DNA from: Thermoleophilaceae bacterium
Lineage (GTDB): Bacteria; Actinomycetota; Thermoleophilia; Solirubrobacterales; Thermoleophilaceae
Direction of reading: 5' to 3'
Length of the DNA: 56,665 nucleotides
Assembly (NCBI GenBank): GCA_019683805.1
Contig: JADGHQ010000010.1
Location: 1-56,665, forward strand
A program made the translations under genes and the position numbers. This document shows positions 1-8,437 of the stretch, one piece after another. Below the pieces are notes generated by a model. The model was not told where the DNA came from. It was given only the letters and a program-made list of their open reading frames with translations, and made no database searches. The stretch's first letter is position 1. Every line of letters starts with the position of its first letter.

Positions 1-35
1 CCGCCGAGTCCGCCCGCAGGGTTACGGGGGCGGAA

Positions 36-95
36 CCCCCCCCCCCCGACGCGGGGGCGGGCGCGCCGCCGCCCGCGGAGCCGGCTGCCGGCTCC
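36..95. other. C12 homopolymer and GC hairpin at window start
   Basis: The first 139 bases hold no gene I can support. A run of 12 C lies at 36-47, flanked by G5 tracts at 26-30 and 51-55 that could pair with it. At 77-95 there is a 7-bp perfect hairpin (GGAGCCG, loop GCTGC, CGGCTCC). The hairpin lies just past the stop of the minus-strand reductase and could help end its transcript, but there is no T-tract, so a terminator call would be weak. Confidence 0.4.
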
Positions 96-139
96 GGAGA
101 GGGCCAGTGGCGCGCGCGCCGCAGAAGGCGACGGTCGGC

Positions 140-967
140 TCAGGCCATCATGCCGCCGAACTGGCCGCCGGTCACGTTCAGCACCTGCCCGTGCACGTAG
201 TTCGACCAGGGCGAGCAGAGGAAGAACACGCCGCCCGCGGCCTCCTCGGGCGTGGCGGGACGGCCGAGCGGGATCAGCAGCGAGGCCATCTGGCGCATCT
301 GCTCGGGGATGCCGAGCTTGATCTCCTCGCCGTCCTTCTTGAAGGTGCCGCCCTCCTCCTTCGCGGCGGTGAGGCGCGTCTCGACGAAGCCGAAGGCCAC
401 GGCGTTCACGTTGATCTTGAACTGGCCCCACTCCTTCGCGAGCGTCTTCGTGAGGCCGACGACGCCCGACTTGCCGGAGGCGTAGTTCACCTGGCCGGCG
501 TTGCCCATCGTGCCCGAGATCGAGGACACGTTGACCACCTTGCGGAAGACCTCGCGCCCCTCCTCGCGCTCCTTCTTCGCCGGCTCGCGCAGGTGCGGCG
601 CCGCCGCGCGCAGGACCCTGAACGGCACGACGTTGTGGATGTCGAGCATCGCCTGGAACTGCTCGTCCGTCATCTTGTGGATCGGGCCGTCCCAGGTGTA
701 GCCGGCGTTGTTCACGACGATGTCGAGCTTGCCCCAGGTGTCCACGGCCTTCTGGACGAGCGCCTCCGGGACGCCGGGCTTGGTCAGGTCGCCGGCGAAC
801 GCGACCGTCTCGCCCTTGATCTCGTTGGACGCCTGCTCGGCGACGTCGCCGTCGAGGTCGTTGATCAGCACCTGCGCGCCGTGCTCGGCGAGCAGCTCCG
901 CGGTCGCGCGGCCGATTCCCCTGGCGGAGCCTGTGACGATGGCCACCTTCCCGTCAAGAACTCCCAT
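140..967 (-). CDS. SDR-family oxidoreductase, FabG-like (3-oxoacyl reductase type)
   Basis: Classical short-chain dehydrogenase/reductase, 275 aa. It has the glycine-rich cofactor motif TGSARGIG (residues 12-19), NNAG at 86-89, catalytic Ser in NVSSISG (148/149) and YASGK with Tyr162 and Lys166. ND at 36-37 after the second strand is compatible with either NAD or NADP use. Between the NNAG region and the catalytic serine there is a charged insert (REPAKKEREEGREVFRK, about 127-143) longer than in typical FabG. The ATG at 967 is preceded by AAAGGAG at good spacing. It probably reduces or oxidises a 3-hydroxy/3-oxoacyl thioester, since its neighbours are acyl-CoA enzymes; the exact substrate cannot be read from sequence. 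Confidence 0.9.
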   Translation of the reverse strand: MGVLDGKVAIVTGSARGIGRATAELLAEHGAQVLINDLDGDVAEQASNEIKGETVAFAGDLTKPGVPEALVQKAVDTWGKLDIVVNNAGYTWDGPIHKMTDEQFQAMLDIHNVVPFRVLRAAAPHLREPAKKEREEGREVFRKVVNVSSISGTMGNAGQVNYASGKSGVVGLTKTLAKEWGQFKINVNAVAFGFVETRLTAAKEEGGTFKKDGEEIKLGIPEQMRQMASLLIPLGRPATPEEAAGGVFFLCSPWSNYVHGQVLNVTGGQFGGMMA

Positions 968-1057
968 TGGTTGTGCTCCTTTCGCCTGTCCGGATGACGG
1001 CGGCATGATGACGCCACGACGCCGTTTCCGCTTGCACGGGCCGGGTAGCTCCCGCCC

Positions 1058-1519
1058 ATGACGACGAAAAGCGCCTTCAACGCAGAAGAGTGGGAGCTGC
1101 TCGCGCAGGCGCCCGCGCTCGCCGCGCTCTCCGTCGCCGCCGCCGACCGCGGCGGCAGCTTCAGGGAGAGCACCTCGCTCGCGCGCGCCTACGCCGAGGC
1201 GCGCGAGCACCCCGGGACCGAGCTGGTCGGCGAGATCGTCTCCACGCCGCCGACGATCGAGCCGCGCCGCTTTCAGAGCCCGGACCAGATCCGCTCGCAG
1301 GCCGCGCACACCCTCCGCGAGGCGCTGGCGCTGCTCGCCGCGAAGGCCACCCCCGAGGAGGCCGAGTCCTACAAGCGCTTCACCGTGACCGTGGCCGACA
1401 CGGTCGCGCACGCCCACAAGGAGGGCGGCGTGCTCGGCATCGGCGGCAAGGAGGTGAGCGCGGAGGAGCAGGCCGTGCTCGACGAGATCACGCGGACCGT
1501 GGGGGCGCCCGCGGGCTAG
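1058..1519 (+). CDS. conserved hypothetical protein, 153 aa, helical
   Basis: I do not recognise a named family with certainty. The protein is 153 aa, Ala/Glu-rich and predicted helical, with no signal peptide, no membrane segment and no cysteine. It starts with an FNAEEWELLAQAPALAALSVAAAD segment and ends with a glycine-rich GVLGIGGKEVSAEEQAVLDEI stretch resembling the ends of small bacterial proteins of unknown function in Actinobacteria and Chloroflexi. It is divergent from the SDR gene (90 bp between starts) and overlaps the convergent acyl-CoA dehydrogenase by 4 bp. ATG at 1058 is the first in-frame start; no strong ribosome site is visible. Reading frame and composition look real. Confidence 0.75.
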   Translation: MTTKSAFNAEEWELLAQAPALAALSVAAADRGGSFRESTSLARAYAEAREHPGTELVGEIVSTPPTIEPRRFQSPDQIRSQAAHTLREALALLAAKATPEEAESYKRFTVTVADTVAHAHKEGGVLGIGGKEVSAEEQAVLDEITRTVGAPAG

Positions 1520-2718
1520 AGCCCGAGCTGGCGCCCGAGGATCTCGCGCATGATCTCGTCGGTGCCGCCGCCGATCGGGCCGAGGCGCAGGTCGCGCAGC
1601 GCGCGCTCGATCTCGTACTCCTTCATGTAGCCGGCGCCGCCGTGGATCTGCAGCGCCGCGTCGGCCACCTCGAAGGCGTCGCGCTGGGTCTTGAGCTTGG
1701 CCATGGTCACCTCGCGCACCGCGTCGTGTCCCTCGGCGAACAGTCGCAGCGCGTTGTAGGTCAGCGCCCGCCCCGTCTCGAGCTTCAGCGCCATCTCGGC
1801 GAGCTTGTGGCGGATCGCCTGGTGGCGGCCGATCGGCCGGCCGAACGCCCGGCGCTCGCGCGCGAACTCGAGCGTGCGCTCGAGCGTCGCCTGCATCGAG
1901 CCCACGGCGCCGAGGGCCATCAGCAGCCGCTCCCACTGGAAGTTGGCCATGATCAGGTAGAAGCCGCGGTTCTCCTCGCCGAGCAGGTTCTCCTCGGGGA
2001 CGAGCACGTCGTCGAAGGCGAGCTCCGCGGTGTCCGACGCGTGCCAGCCGAGCTTGTCCAGCTTGCGCGACACCGAGAAGCCCTCCATCCCCTTCTCGAT
2101 CACGAGGAACGAGAGCCCGCGGTGCCCGCCCTCGGGCGTGGTCCTCACGGCCGTTACCACGAAGTCCGCCCGCACGCCGTTGGTGATGAACGTCTTCGAG
2201 CCGTTCACGACGAAGCCGCCGTCGACGCGCCGCGCGTGCGTGCGGATGCCCGCGACGTCCGAGCCCGCGCCCGGCTCGGTGATCCCGAGCGCGGCGATCT
2301 TCTCGCCCCTGATCGCGGGCGCGAGGAAGCGCCGCTTCTGCTCCTCGGTCCCGAACTTCCAGATCGGCGGCGTCGCGATGCCGGTGTGGGCGCCGATGCC
2401 GGCGGCGAGCCCGCCCGAGCCGCAGCGCGCGAGCTCCTCGGCGAAGACCGCGTCGTGGAGGTAGTCGCCGCCCTGCCCGCCGTACTCCTCGGGGTACTTG
2501 AGCCCGAGGTAGCCGTGGGCGGCGAGCAGGCGGAAGACCTCGTTCGGGAACCAGCGCGCGTCCTCCCACTCCTGCGCGTGCGGTCGCAGCTCGCGCTCGA
2601 CGAAGCTGCGCGTCACCTGCCGGAAGTCCTCGTGCTCCCTGGTGAACGGGGGCGCCGGGGCGCGCGGGGCGCCCTCGCCGGGCGCCCGCCCGCTCGCGCT
2701 TGTCCACTGCCCGGCCAT
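1516..2718 (-). CDS. acyl-CoA dehydrogenase (LCAD/IVD-type catalytic base)
   Basis: FAD-dependent acyl-CoA dehydrogenase, 400 aa, which introduces the alpha-beta double bond in acyl-CoA. Visible signatures are ITEPGAGSDVAGIRT, the FITNG loop, ALQIHGGAGYMKEYEIER and the C-terminal GGGTDEIMREILGR. The glutamate found in the YEGT motif of short/medium-chain enzymes is replaced by Gly. A Glu lies instead in FQWERLL (about residue 261), where long-chain and isovaleryl-CoA dehydrogenases carry their base. The N terminus has about 25 low-complexity Gly/Ala/Pro residues before the conserved start, so the true start could be somewhat internal. It is the last gene of a three-gene operon with the MBL hydrolase (13 bp gap) and a second dehydrogenase. 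Confidence 0.94.
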   Translation of the reverse strand: MAGQWTSASGRAPGEGAPRAPAPPFTREHEDFRQVTRSFVERELRPHAQEWEDARWFPNEVFRLLAAHGYLGLKYPEEYGGQGGDYLHDAVFAEELARCGSGGLAAGIGAHTGIATPPIWKFGTEEQKRRFLAPAIRGEKIAALGITEPGAGSDVAGIRTHARRVDGGFVVNGSKTFITNGVRADFVVTAVRTTPEGGHRGLSFLVIEKGMEGFSVSRKLDKLGWHASDTAELAFDDVLVPEENLLGEENRGFYLIMANFQWERLLMALGAVGSMQATLERTLEFARERRAFGRPIGRHQAIRHKLAEMALKLETGRALTYNALRLFAEGHDAVREVTMAKLKTQRDAFEVADAALQIHGGAGYMKEYEIERALRDLRLGPIGGGTDEIMREILGRQLGL

Positions 2719-2731
2719 CGCCCGGCGCCGC

Positions 2732-3505
2732 TCAGTCGGCGGCGGCGACGCGCTCGAGCTGAGCGCGGACGTCCCCCCGGAGCGGGTCCGCGTGCCCGGG
2801 CCAGGCCGCCGCCGGCTCCATCTCCGCCAGCTTGCGGATGCTCGCGCGCGCCTGCTCGTGGTCGTGGTTGAAAGCGCGGTGGGGCACGCGCGGCTCGCCC
2901 CAGGCGCCCGTCTCGGGGTCGAGCGTGTAGAAGGTGTCCGAGACGAGCGCCAAGCGGTCGTCCTCCCGCCACAGCCCGATCAGCCCCGGCGCGTGGCCCG
3001 GGAGGTGCACGACCCGGAAGCCCGCGATCTCGTCGCCCTCCTCGATCGTGCCGGCGATCCGCACGGGCCCGCCGTCCCAGTGGCGCAGGAGCCACGGCAT
3101 CGCCGCCCGCGTCGGCCCGGCCTTGGTGAAGCGGCGCAGCTTCGAGAAGTCGAAGTAGTGCTTGCCGCCGTCGCCCTCCGCGTCGGCGCGCTCGGCCGGG
3201 TGGCAGTGGACCGGCGCCCCGAGCGCCGGCGCGGCGCCGCGGTGGTCGGGGTGCCCGTGGCCCAGGACGACCCGCCTGATGCCGCCGAAGCGCGCCGCCG
3301 CGAGCTCGATCCAGCGCGCCATCGAGGCGACGCCGGCGTCGAACACGGTCACGCCGCCGTCGTCCTCGATCAGGTAGACGTTCATCCGCCGCGGGACGTC
3401 GCCGCGCACGAGCCAGACGCCGTCTGCGATCGGCTCGATGGTCGCGGCGAGCGGGTGGCGGCTCAGCCTGCGCCGCTGGGCGGTGGTCTCGGAGGGGCGT
3501 GCCAT
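2732..3505 (-). CDS. MBL-fold metallo-hydrolase
   Basis: Metallo-beta-lactamase-fold hydrolase, 257 aa. The metal ligands are clear: GHGHPDH (HxHxDH), HCHPAE, LPGHAPG, SDTFY (bridging Asp) and a C-terminal WPGHADPL. This glyoxalase-II-like arrangement usually binds two metals and hydrolyses thioesters, lactones or similar bonds. It sits between two acyl-CoA dehydrogenase genes on one transcript, so a thioesterase or acyl-CoA-related hydrolase role is plausible, but that is inference from context only. The ATG at 3505 follows TAGGAGAGAAG, a good ribosome site overlapping the stop of the upstream dehydrogenase. Confidence 0.92.
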   Translation of the reverse strand: MARPSETTAQRRRLSRHPLAATIEPIADGVWLVRGDVPRRMNVYLIEDDGGVTVFDAGVASMARWIELAAARFGGIRRVVLGHGHPDHRGAAPALGAPVHCHPAERADAEGDGGKHYFDFSKLRRFTKAGPTRAAMPWLLRHWDGGPVRIAGTIEEGDEIAGFRVVHLPGHAPGLIGLWREDDRLALVSDTFYTLDPETGAWGEPRVPHRAFNHDHEQARASIRKLAEMEPAAAWPGHADPLRGDVRAQLERVAAAD

Positions 3506-3515
3506 CGCTTCTCTC

Positions 3516-4703
3516 CTAGAGCCCGTAGGAGCGCCCGATCACCTCGAGCATGATCTCGTCGGTCCCCGCGCCGATGCGGTTCAGGCGCATGTCGCGCCAG
3601 ACCCGCTCGACGCCGTACTCCTTCATGTAGCCGGCGCCGCCGTGGATCTGGATGCACTCGTCCGCGACCTCGACGGCCACCCGGGAGGCGTGCAGCTTCG
3701 CCATCGAGATCTCGCGCACGGGGTACTCGCCGTTCTGGAAGCGCCAGGCGGTGGCGTAGACCATCTGCCGCGCCGACTCGATCTTCGTGGCCATCTCCGC
3801 GAATTTGTGCCGGATCACCTGGAAGTGGCCGATCTCGCGGCCGAAGGCCTTGCGCTCGAGCGCGTACTGGAGCGTCCTGTCGAAGACGCGCTGCGCGCCC
3901 GCCACGCAGCCCGCGGCGCCGATCAGGCGCTCGCCCTGGAGCTCCCACATGATGTGGTAGAAGCCCTTGCCGACCTCGCCGAGCACGTTCTCCGCCGGCA
4001 CGCGGACGTCCTGGAAGGAGAGCAGGGCGGTGTCCGAGGCGTGCATGCCGAGCTTCTCGAGCTTCTTCTCGCGCACCACGCCGGGGGTGTTCAGGTCGAC
4101 CAGGAAGAGCGTGAAGCCGTCGTAGCCCGCATCCGGATCGGTCTTCGTGACGAGCACGATGAAGTCGGCGCGGTGGCCGTTCGTGATGAACGTCTTCGAG
4201 CCGTTGATGACGTACTCGTCGCCGTCGCGCACGGCGCGGGTGCGGATGCCGGCGACGTCGGACCCCGCGTCGGGCTCGGTGATGCCGAGGCAGGAGATCT
4301 TCTCCCCCTTGATCGCGGGCACGAGGTAGCGCTGCTTCTGCTCCTCTGTGCCGAACAGGTGGATCGGCGGCGTGGCCATGTCGGTGTGCACGGCGATGCC
4401 CATCGCCAGCCCGCCGCAGTTCGCCTTCGTCATCTCCTCGGCGAGGACGATGTTGCAGTAGTAGTCGCCGCCCTGGCCGCCGTACTCCTCGGGGTAGGAG
4501 AGGCCGAGGAAGCCGAGCTCGCCCATGCGCTTGAAGACCCAGTTGGGGAATGTCTCGCGCTCCCACTCCTCGGCGTGCGGGGCGAGCTCCCGCTCGACGA
4601 ACGAGCCGATCGACTCGCGGAGCCGGTCGTGCTCCTCGGTGAAGATGAAGTGGCGCTTCCTGGTCCCGAAGTCGGGCTTGATGACTTTCTCGGCGGTTGC
4701 CAT
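3516..4703 (-). CDS. acyl-CoA dehydrogenase (LCAD/IVD-type)
   Basis: Second acyl-CoA dehydrogenase of the operon, 395 aa from the chosen start. It has ITEPDAGSDVAGIRT, the FITNG loop, CIQIHGGAGYMKEYGVER and GAGTDEIMLEVIGR. As in its neighbour, YEGT is absent and a Glu in ELQGERL (about residue 255) is the probable base. The ATG at 4703 is preferred over an upstream start at 4742 because GGAGGAA lies about 9 bases before it and the conserved sequence begins soon after. It is first in the operon, with a plausible promoter at 4741-4769. The two dehydrogenases are related but clearly diverged, which suggests different chain preferences. Confidence 0.94.
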   Translation of the reverse strand: MATAEKVIKPDFGTRKRHFIFTEEHDRLRESIGSFVERELAPHAEEWERETFPNWVFKRMGELGFLGLSYPEEYGGQGGDYYCNIVLAEEMTKANCGGLAMGIAVHTDMATPPIHLFGTEEQKQRYLVPAIKGEKISCLGITEPDAGSDVAGIRTRAVRDGDEYVINGSKTFITNGHRADFIVLVTKTDPDAGYDGFTLFLVDLNTPGVVREKKLEKLGMHASDTALLSFQDVRVPAENVLGEVGKGFYHIMWELQGERLIGAAGCVAGAQRVFDRTLQYALERKAFGREIGHFQVIRHKFAEMATKIESARQMVYATAWRFQNGEYPVREISMAKLHASRVAVEVADECIQIHGGAGYMKEYGVERVWRDMRLNRIGAGTDEIMLEVIGRSYGL

Positions 4704-4740
4704 GCGGCGGCGTTCCTCCGTGCTCGAGTTGCTTGGGCGC

Positions 4741-4792
4741 ACCGTAGACCAACCGCCGCGGAAAGTAAACAGTTGAGCTTCCTACTTCCCAC
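4741..4792 (-). promoter_or_regulatory. candidate promoter and upstream motif of the dehydrogenase operon
   Basis: On the minus strand, TTTACT (4764-4769) and TACGGT (4741-4746) are separated by 17 bases, a reasonable -35/-10 pair placed to transcribe the dehydrogenase operon. Just upstream of the -35 lies a motif which on the plus strand reads TTGAG, 6 bases, ACTTCCCAC (4774-4792). Nearly the same block occurs before the acyl-CoA carboxylase gene at 9337-9357. The rest of the 320-bp gap up to the PEP carboxykinase start shows no gene. No transcription data, so moderate confidence. Confidence 0.45.
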
Positions 4793-5023
4793 GCGCGGGG
4801 CCCGCCGCGGCGGCGGGCCACGCAGCCGGCGCTCAGGCCCCGTCGGAGCCCGTGACGCGGCTCACGCGTTATGGTCCAGGGACAAATTCCGGGACACCGA
4901 TCTCAACAGCGGCAGTCGGAGCAGGCGCAGGAGGGGCGCCGTAGCCGGCTGGAATCGTCGCCCCGCCGAGAGACGGGGCCGTTCGCGCTTCGGCGGCCGC
5001 GTGACGGCAGGAGTACTTCCTAA

Positions 5024-6832
5024 TTGAGCACGATCGAGAAGACCACCGCTCACACGAAGCACAAGCGACTCGAGCAGTGGGTGGCCGAGGTCGCGGCGCT
5101 CACCGAGCCCGCTGCCATCCACTGGTGTGACGGCTCGCGCGAGGAGTACGACCGGCTCTGCGCCCAGATGGTGGAGGCCGGCACGTTCACGAAGCTCGCC
5201 GACGCGAAGCGCCCGGGCTCCTACCTCGCGCGCTCCGACGCGGGCGACGTGGCGCGCGTCGAGGATCGCACCTTCATCTGCTCGGAGCGCGAGGAGGACG
5301 CGGGGCCGACCAACAACTGGCGCGATCCGGTCGAGATGCGGAGCACGCTGACCGAGCTCTTCCGCGGCTCGATGCACGGCCGCACGATGTACGTGGTGCC
5401 CTTCTCGATGGGGCCGCTCGGCTCCGATAAGAGCTACATCGGGGTGCAGCTCACCGACTCGCCCTACGTGGCGGTCTCGATGCGGATCATGACGCGCATG
5501 GGGCAGGCCGCCCTCGACGTGCTCGGCGAGGACGGGGACTTCGTGCCCTGCCTGCACTCGGTCGGCATGCCGCTCGACGAGGGCGTCGAGGACGTGCCCT
5601 GGCCGTGCAACGCGGACAACAAGTACATCGTGCACTTCCCCGAGACACGCGAGATCTGGTCCTACGGATCGGGCTACGGCGGCAACGCCCTGCTCGGCAA
5701 GAAGTGCTTCGCGCTGCGCATCGCCTCGGTGATGGCGCGCGACGAGGGCTGGCTCGCCGAGCACATGCTCATCCTCAAGGTCACATCGCCGGCGGGGGAG
5801 ACCAAGTACATCGCCGGGGCCTTCCCGTCCGCGTGCGGCAAGACGAACCTCGCGATGCTGATCCCGACGCTTCCGGGCTGGAAGGTCGAGACGATCGGCG
5901 ACGACATCGCCTGGATGAAGTTCGGGAGCGACGGCCGCCTCTACGCGATCAACCCCGAGGCCGGGTTCTTCGGCGTCGCGCCGGGCACGAGCAGCGACAC
6001 CAACCCGAACGCGATGGGGACGATCGAGCGCAACACCATCTTCACCAACTGCGCGCTCACCGACGACGGCGACGTGTGGTGGGAGGGGATGACCGCCGAG
6101 CCGCCCGCGCACGCGATCGACTGGCGCAGCGGCGAGTGGACGCCCGCCGCGGACGGCCCCGCCGCGCACCCGAACGCGCGCTTCACCTGCCCGGCGTCCC
6201 AGTGCCCGTCGATCGCGCCCGAGTGGGAGGACCCGGCGGGCGTGCCGATCGACGCGATCCTCTTCGGCGGGCGCCGCTCGACTGTCGTGCCGCTCGTGCA
6301 CGAGGCGTTCGACTGGGAGCACGGCGTCTTCCTCGGCTCGATCATGTCGTCGGAGACGACGGCCGCAGCCGCGGGCCAGGTGGGCAAGCTCCGCTTCGAC
6401 CCGATGGCGATGCTGCCGTTCTGCGGCTACAACATGGCCGACTACTTCCGCCACTGGCTGGAGATCGGCCGCCGCGAGGGCGCGCGGCTGCCGCGCATCT
6501 TCTACGTCAACTGGTTCCGCAAGGACGAGTCGGGCCGCTTCCTGTGGCCGGGCTTCGGCGAGAACTCCCGCGTGCTCGCATGGGTGTTCGGCCGCTGCGC
6601 CGGGACGGCCGACGCCGACGACACGCCGATCGGCCGCGTGCCGACGCAGGGCGGGCTCGACACCGAAGGGCTCGACGTCTCCGCCGCGGACATGGCGGAG
6701 CTCCTGAAGGTCGATCCGGAGGAGTGGAGGGCCCAGCTCCCGCAGATCAGGGAGCACTACGCGCAGTTCGGCGACCGCCTGCCGTCCGAGCTGCGCGACC
6801 AGCTCGAGGCGCTCGAGCGCCGGCTGGGGTAG
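5024..6832 (+). CDS. pckG: phosphoenolpyruvate carboxykinase (GTP)
   Basis: GTP-dependent PEP carboxykinase, 602 aa, the usual length of this family. It converts oxaloacetate and GTP to PEP, CO2 and GDP, the entry step of gluconeogenesis in the cytoplasm. Diagnostic parts: [18 protein letters not shown], the kinase-1a loop [13 protein letters not shown] (about 266-278) with its reactive Cys, [11 protein letters not shown] for metal binding, [13 protein letters not shown] and [14 protein letters not shown]. The start is TTG at 5024, preceded by GGCAGGAG about 11 bases upstream; no ATG fits better. The gene is transcribed alone and ends in a strong hairpin terminator. It lets the cell make sugar from the acids produced by the surrounding acyl-CoA genes. 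Confidence 0.97.
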   Translation: MSTIEKTTAHTKHKRLEQWVAEVAALTEPAAIHWCDGSREEYDRLCAQMVEAGTFTKLADAKRPGSYLARSDAGDVARVEDRTFICSEREEDAGPTNNWRDPVEMRSTLTELFRGSMHGRTMYVVPFSMGPLGSDKSYIGVQLTDSPYVAVSMRIMTRMGQAALDVLGEDGDFVPCLHSVGMPLDEGVEDVPWPCNADNKYIVHFPETREIWSYGSGYGGNALLGKKCFALRIASVMARDEGWLAEHMLILKVTSPAGETKYIAGAFPSACGKTNLAMLIPTLPGWKVETIGDDIAWMKFGSDGRLYAINPEAGFFGVAPGTSSDTNPNAMGTIERNTIFTNCALTDDGDVWWEGMTAEPPAHAIDWRSGEWTPAADGPAAHPNARFTCPASQCPSIAPEWEDPAGVPIDAILFGGRRSTVVPLVHEAFDWEHGVFLGSIMSSETTAAAAGQVGKLRFDPMAMLPFCGYNMADYFRHWLEIGRREGARLPRIFYVNWFRKDESGRFLWPGFGENSRVLAWVFGRCAGTADADDTPIGRVPTQGGLDTEGLDVSAADMAELLKVDPEEWRAQLPQIREHYAQFGDRLPSELRDQLEALERRLG

Positions 6833-6852
6833 CGCGCCCGCCGCGATGCTGG

Positions 6853-6886
6853 AAGGGCCCGGCGCCGCCGGGCCCTTTGCGTTTCC
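6853..6886 (+). terminator. rho-independent terminator after pckG
   Basis: A perfect 11-bp stem (AAGGGCCCGGC, loop GCC, GCCGGGCCCTT at 6853-6877) is followed by TTGCGTTT. It starts 20 bases after the pckG stop. The opposite strand carries the end of the convergent CAP-domain gene at 6894, so the hairpin may serve both directions. Confidence 0.85.
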
Positions 6887-6893
6887 CGAGCGG

Positions 6894-7352
6894 CTAGCGG
6901 TGCCCGAGCTGCCCGACCCAGATGGTCGCCCGGTACCCGTGGAAGCGCCCTGACGTTCGCCCCAGGCCGATCGAGCGGAACCGGCTGCTCAAGAGGATGG
7001 CGCGGTGCTCGGGCGAGCTCGCCCAGGCCCGGAGCGTCAGGGCGACGGCGGGCGCGCGGCCGGTGTGGAAGGCGAGCACCTCGCCGAGCCGCCTGAAGCC
7101 GCCGCTCGCCTCGATGCGGGCGTCGTGGCCGAAGCGGTCCTCGCGCATCAGCTCGCGGGAGAAGGCCGACGCCGACCGGGTGAGGCTCCGCGACACGATC
7201 AGCGGCCGCAGCCCGTGCGCGCGGCGAAGGTCGTTGATCTTGCGGACCATCAGGTCCGTGGCGCTCGGGCCGTCGGCGACGGCGGGCGGCATCGAGGCGG
7301 TGAGGGCGGAGATAGCCACGGCACATGTTGCGAGCACACGGGCGCGGGGCAT
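6894..7352 (-). CDS. secreted CAP-domain (SCP/PR-1-like) protein
   Basis: Small exported protein of 152 aa: a signal peptide of about 26 residues (MPRARVLATCAVAISALTA... AVADG), then one CAP domain. It has the LMVRKINDLRRAHGLRPL opening helix, an FGHDARIE segment in place of the usual FxHxG, an ASSPEHRAILLSSRFRSIGLG block (the NxxxHxxxxL-like region) and a C-terminal IWVGQLG strand. Bacterial CAP proteins are found in cell walls and spore coats; their biochemical activity is mostly unknown. The ATG at 7352 follows AAGGAGG (7363-7369). Its 5' leader is a c-di-AMP riboswitch, so its production should respond to that second messenger, as seen for cell-wall enzymes in other Actinobacteria. Confidence 0.88.
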   Translation of the reverse strand: MPRARVLATCAVAISALTASMPPAVADGPSATDLMVRKINDLRRAHGLRPLIVSRSLTRSASAFSRELMREDRFGHDARIEASGGFRRLGEVLAFHTGRAPAVALTLRAWASSPEHRAILLSSRFRSIGLGRTSGRFHGYRATIWVGQLGHR

Positions 7353-7384
7353 CGCTCGAAGGCCTCCTTGGTCGAACCTCTCTC

Positions 7385-7537
7385 GTGCGCCGGCGGGGTT
7401 AGCTGACGGGCTCGCGTCAAGAGAGCGACGCTACGGCGCGGTGCTGCGTCCGATTCGCCCCGCCGGGAGCTCTCGCCCCCCGCTTCTCTGGTTCCCCCAC
7501 TCGCCCCGGGTCGCCCCGGGAGCGATTAGGCGGCGCG
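7385..7537 (-). ncRNA. cyclic di-AMP riboswitch (ydaO-yuaA class)
   Basis: Read on the minus strand the leader contains the hallmark blocks of the ydaO-yuaA class in order: CCTAATCGC near the 5' end, GGGGGAACCA, GGGGCGAATCGG, and the near-invariant GAGCCCGTCAGCTAACCCC near the 3' end. A P1 helix can form between GCGCC (7532-7536) and GGCGC (7387-7391). The ribosome site AAGGAGG lies about 20 bases after the 3' end of the aptamer. Members of this class bind c-di-AMP and usually turn genes off. In Actinobacteria they commonly precede resuscitation factors and other wall hydrolases; here the gene is a CAP-domain protein. The motif match was made by eye, not with a covariance model. Confidence 0.92.
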
Positions 7538-7538
7538 C

Positions 7539-7544
7539 AATATA
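7539..7544 (-). promoter_or_regulatory. -10 element for the riboswitch transcript
   Basis: TATATT on the minus strand, an unusually AT-rich hexamer in this DNA, lies just upstream of the riboswitch P1 helix. Transcription would begin near 7532, at the first base of the aptamer. No convincing -35 is seen 17 bases upstream. The rest of the gap to the enoyl-CoA hydratase at 7652 shows nothing else I can name. Confidence 0.6.
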
Positions 7545-7651
7545 CCGCCGACCTCGGCCGATGCGCGAGGGCCGGCGCACGCCGGGGGGCGTCCGTCGCC
7601 GCGATCCGACACAGTAGGGAGCAGCGCTTGCCACTTGCCGCGGAGGTGACC

Positions 7652-8437
7652 TTGGCCTACGAGACGATCCAGTACGCGGTGGCGCCCACCGGGGTCGCCA
7701 CCATCACGCTCGACCAGCCGGAGACGCGCAACGCGCTCTCGGACGAGCTGCTCGCCGAGCTGATCGACGCCTTCGAGTCCGCGCGCGACGACGACCGCGT
7801 GCGCTGCGTCGTGCTCGCGTCCTCGCACGAGACCGTGTTCTCGTCCGGCGCGAACCTCGGCGGCTTCTCGGGCGACGCGCCGCTCGTGCACAAGCACCTC
7901 GGCTCGGCAAAGTTCGTCAGGCTCTTCCGGCTGATCGGCGAGCTCGGGAAGCCGACCATCTGCGCGGCGGGCGGTCACGTGCTCGCCGGGGCGCTCGGCA
8001 TCGCGCTCGCGTGCGACCTCGTCGTGGCCAAGGACAGCGCCACGTTCGGCACGCCCGAGATCAACGTCGGGGCCTTCCCCTTCATGATCATGGCGCTGAT
8101 CTACCGCAACGTGCCGCGCAAGAAGACCAACGAGCTGCTTTTGCTCGGGGAGCGCATCTCGGCCGAGGAGGCGCTCGAGGCGGGCATCGTGAACCGGGTC
8201 GTGCCGGCCGAGGAGTTCGACTCCGCGGTCGAGGAGTGGGCCCTGAAGCTCGCCTCGAAGTCGCCGCTCATCATGCGGCTCGGCAAGGACGCGATGTTTC
8301 GCCAGCAGGACATGGCGTTCGCGGACGCGCTCGAGTTCCTGCACTCCCAGCTCACGATCGCGCTGTCGACCGAGGACATCGTGGAGGGCGTGAGCGCCTT
8401 CTTCGAGAAGCGGGAGCCGGTCTGGAAGGGACGTTGA
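7652..8437 (+). CDS. enoyl-CoA hydratase/isomerase family protein
   Basis: Crotonase-fold protein, 261 aa, acting on acyl-CoA. It has ITLDQPETRNALSDEL near the N terminus, the FSSGANLGGFSG oxyanion segment, KPTICAAGGHVLAGALGIALACDLVVAK and FGTPEINVGAFPF. The residues usually held by two Glu in true hydratases are not both obvious: FGTPEINVG supplies one, while the first position (AGGHVLAGALG) has Ala-Leu where hydratases have a Glu. It could thus be an isomerase, hydrolase or other crotonase rather than a plain hydratase. I chose the TTG at 7652 because GGAGGTGA lies 5 bases before it; an upstream TTG at 7628 lacks this. It is translationally coupled to the next gene (TTGA overlap). Confidence 0.88.
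   Translation: MAYETIQYAVAPTGVATITLDQPETRNALSDELLAELIDAFESARDDDRVRCVVLASSHETVFSSGANLGGFSGDAPLVHKHLGSAKFVRLFRLIGELGKPTICAAGGHVLAGALGIALACDLVVAKDSATFGTPEINVGAFPFMIMALIYRNVPRKKTNELLLLGERISAEEALEAGIVNRVVPAEEFDSAVEEWALKLASKSPLIMRLGKDAMFRQQDMAFADALEFLHSQLTIALSTEDIVEGVSAFFEKREPVWKGR

Noticed and set aside
77-95. Rho-independent terminator after the SDR gene
   Set aside because: There is a hairpin but no T-tract on the relevant strand, so I kept it as a hairpin only.
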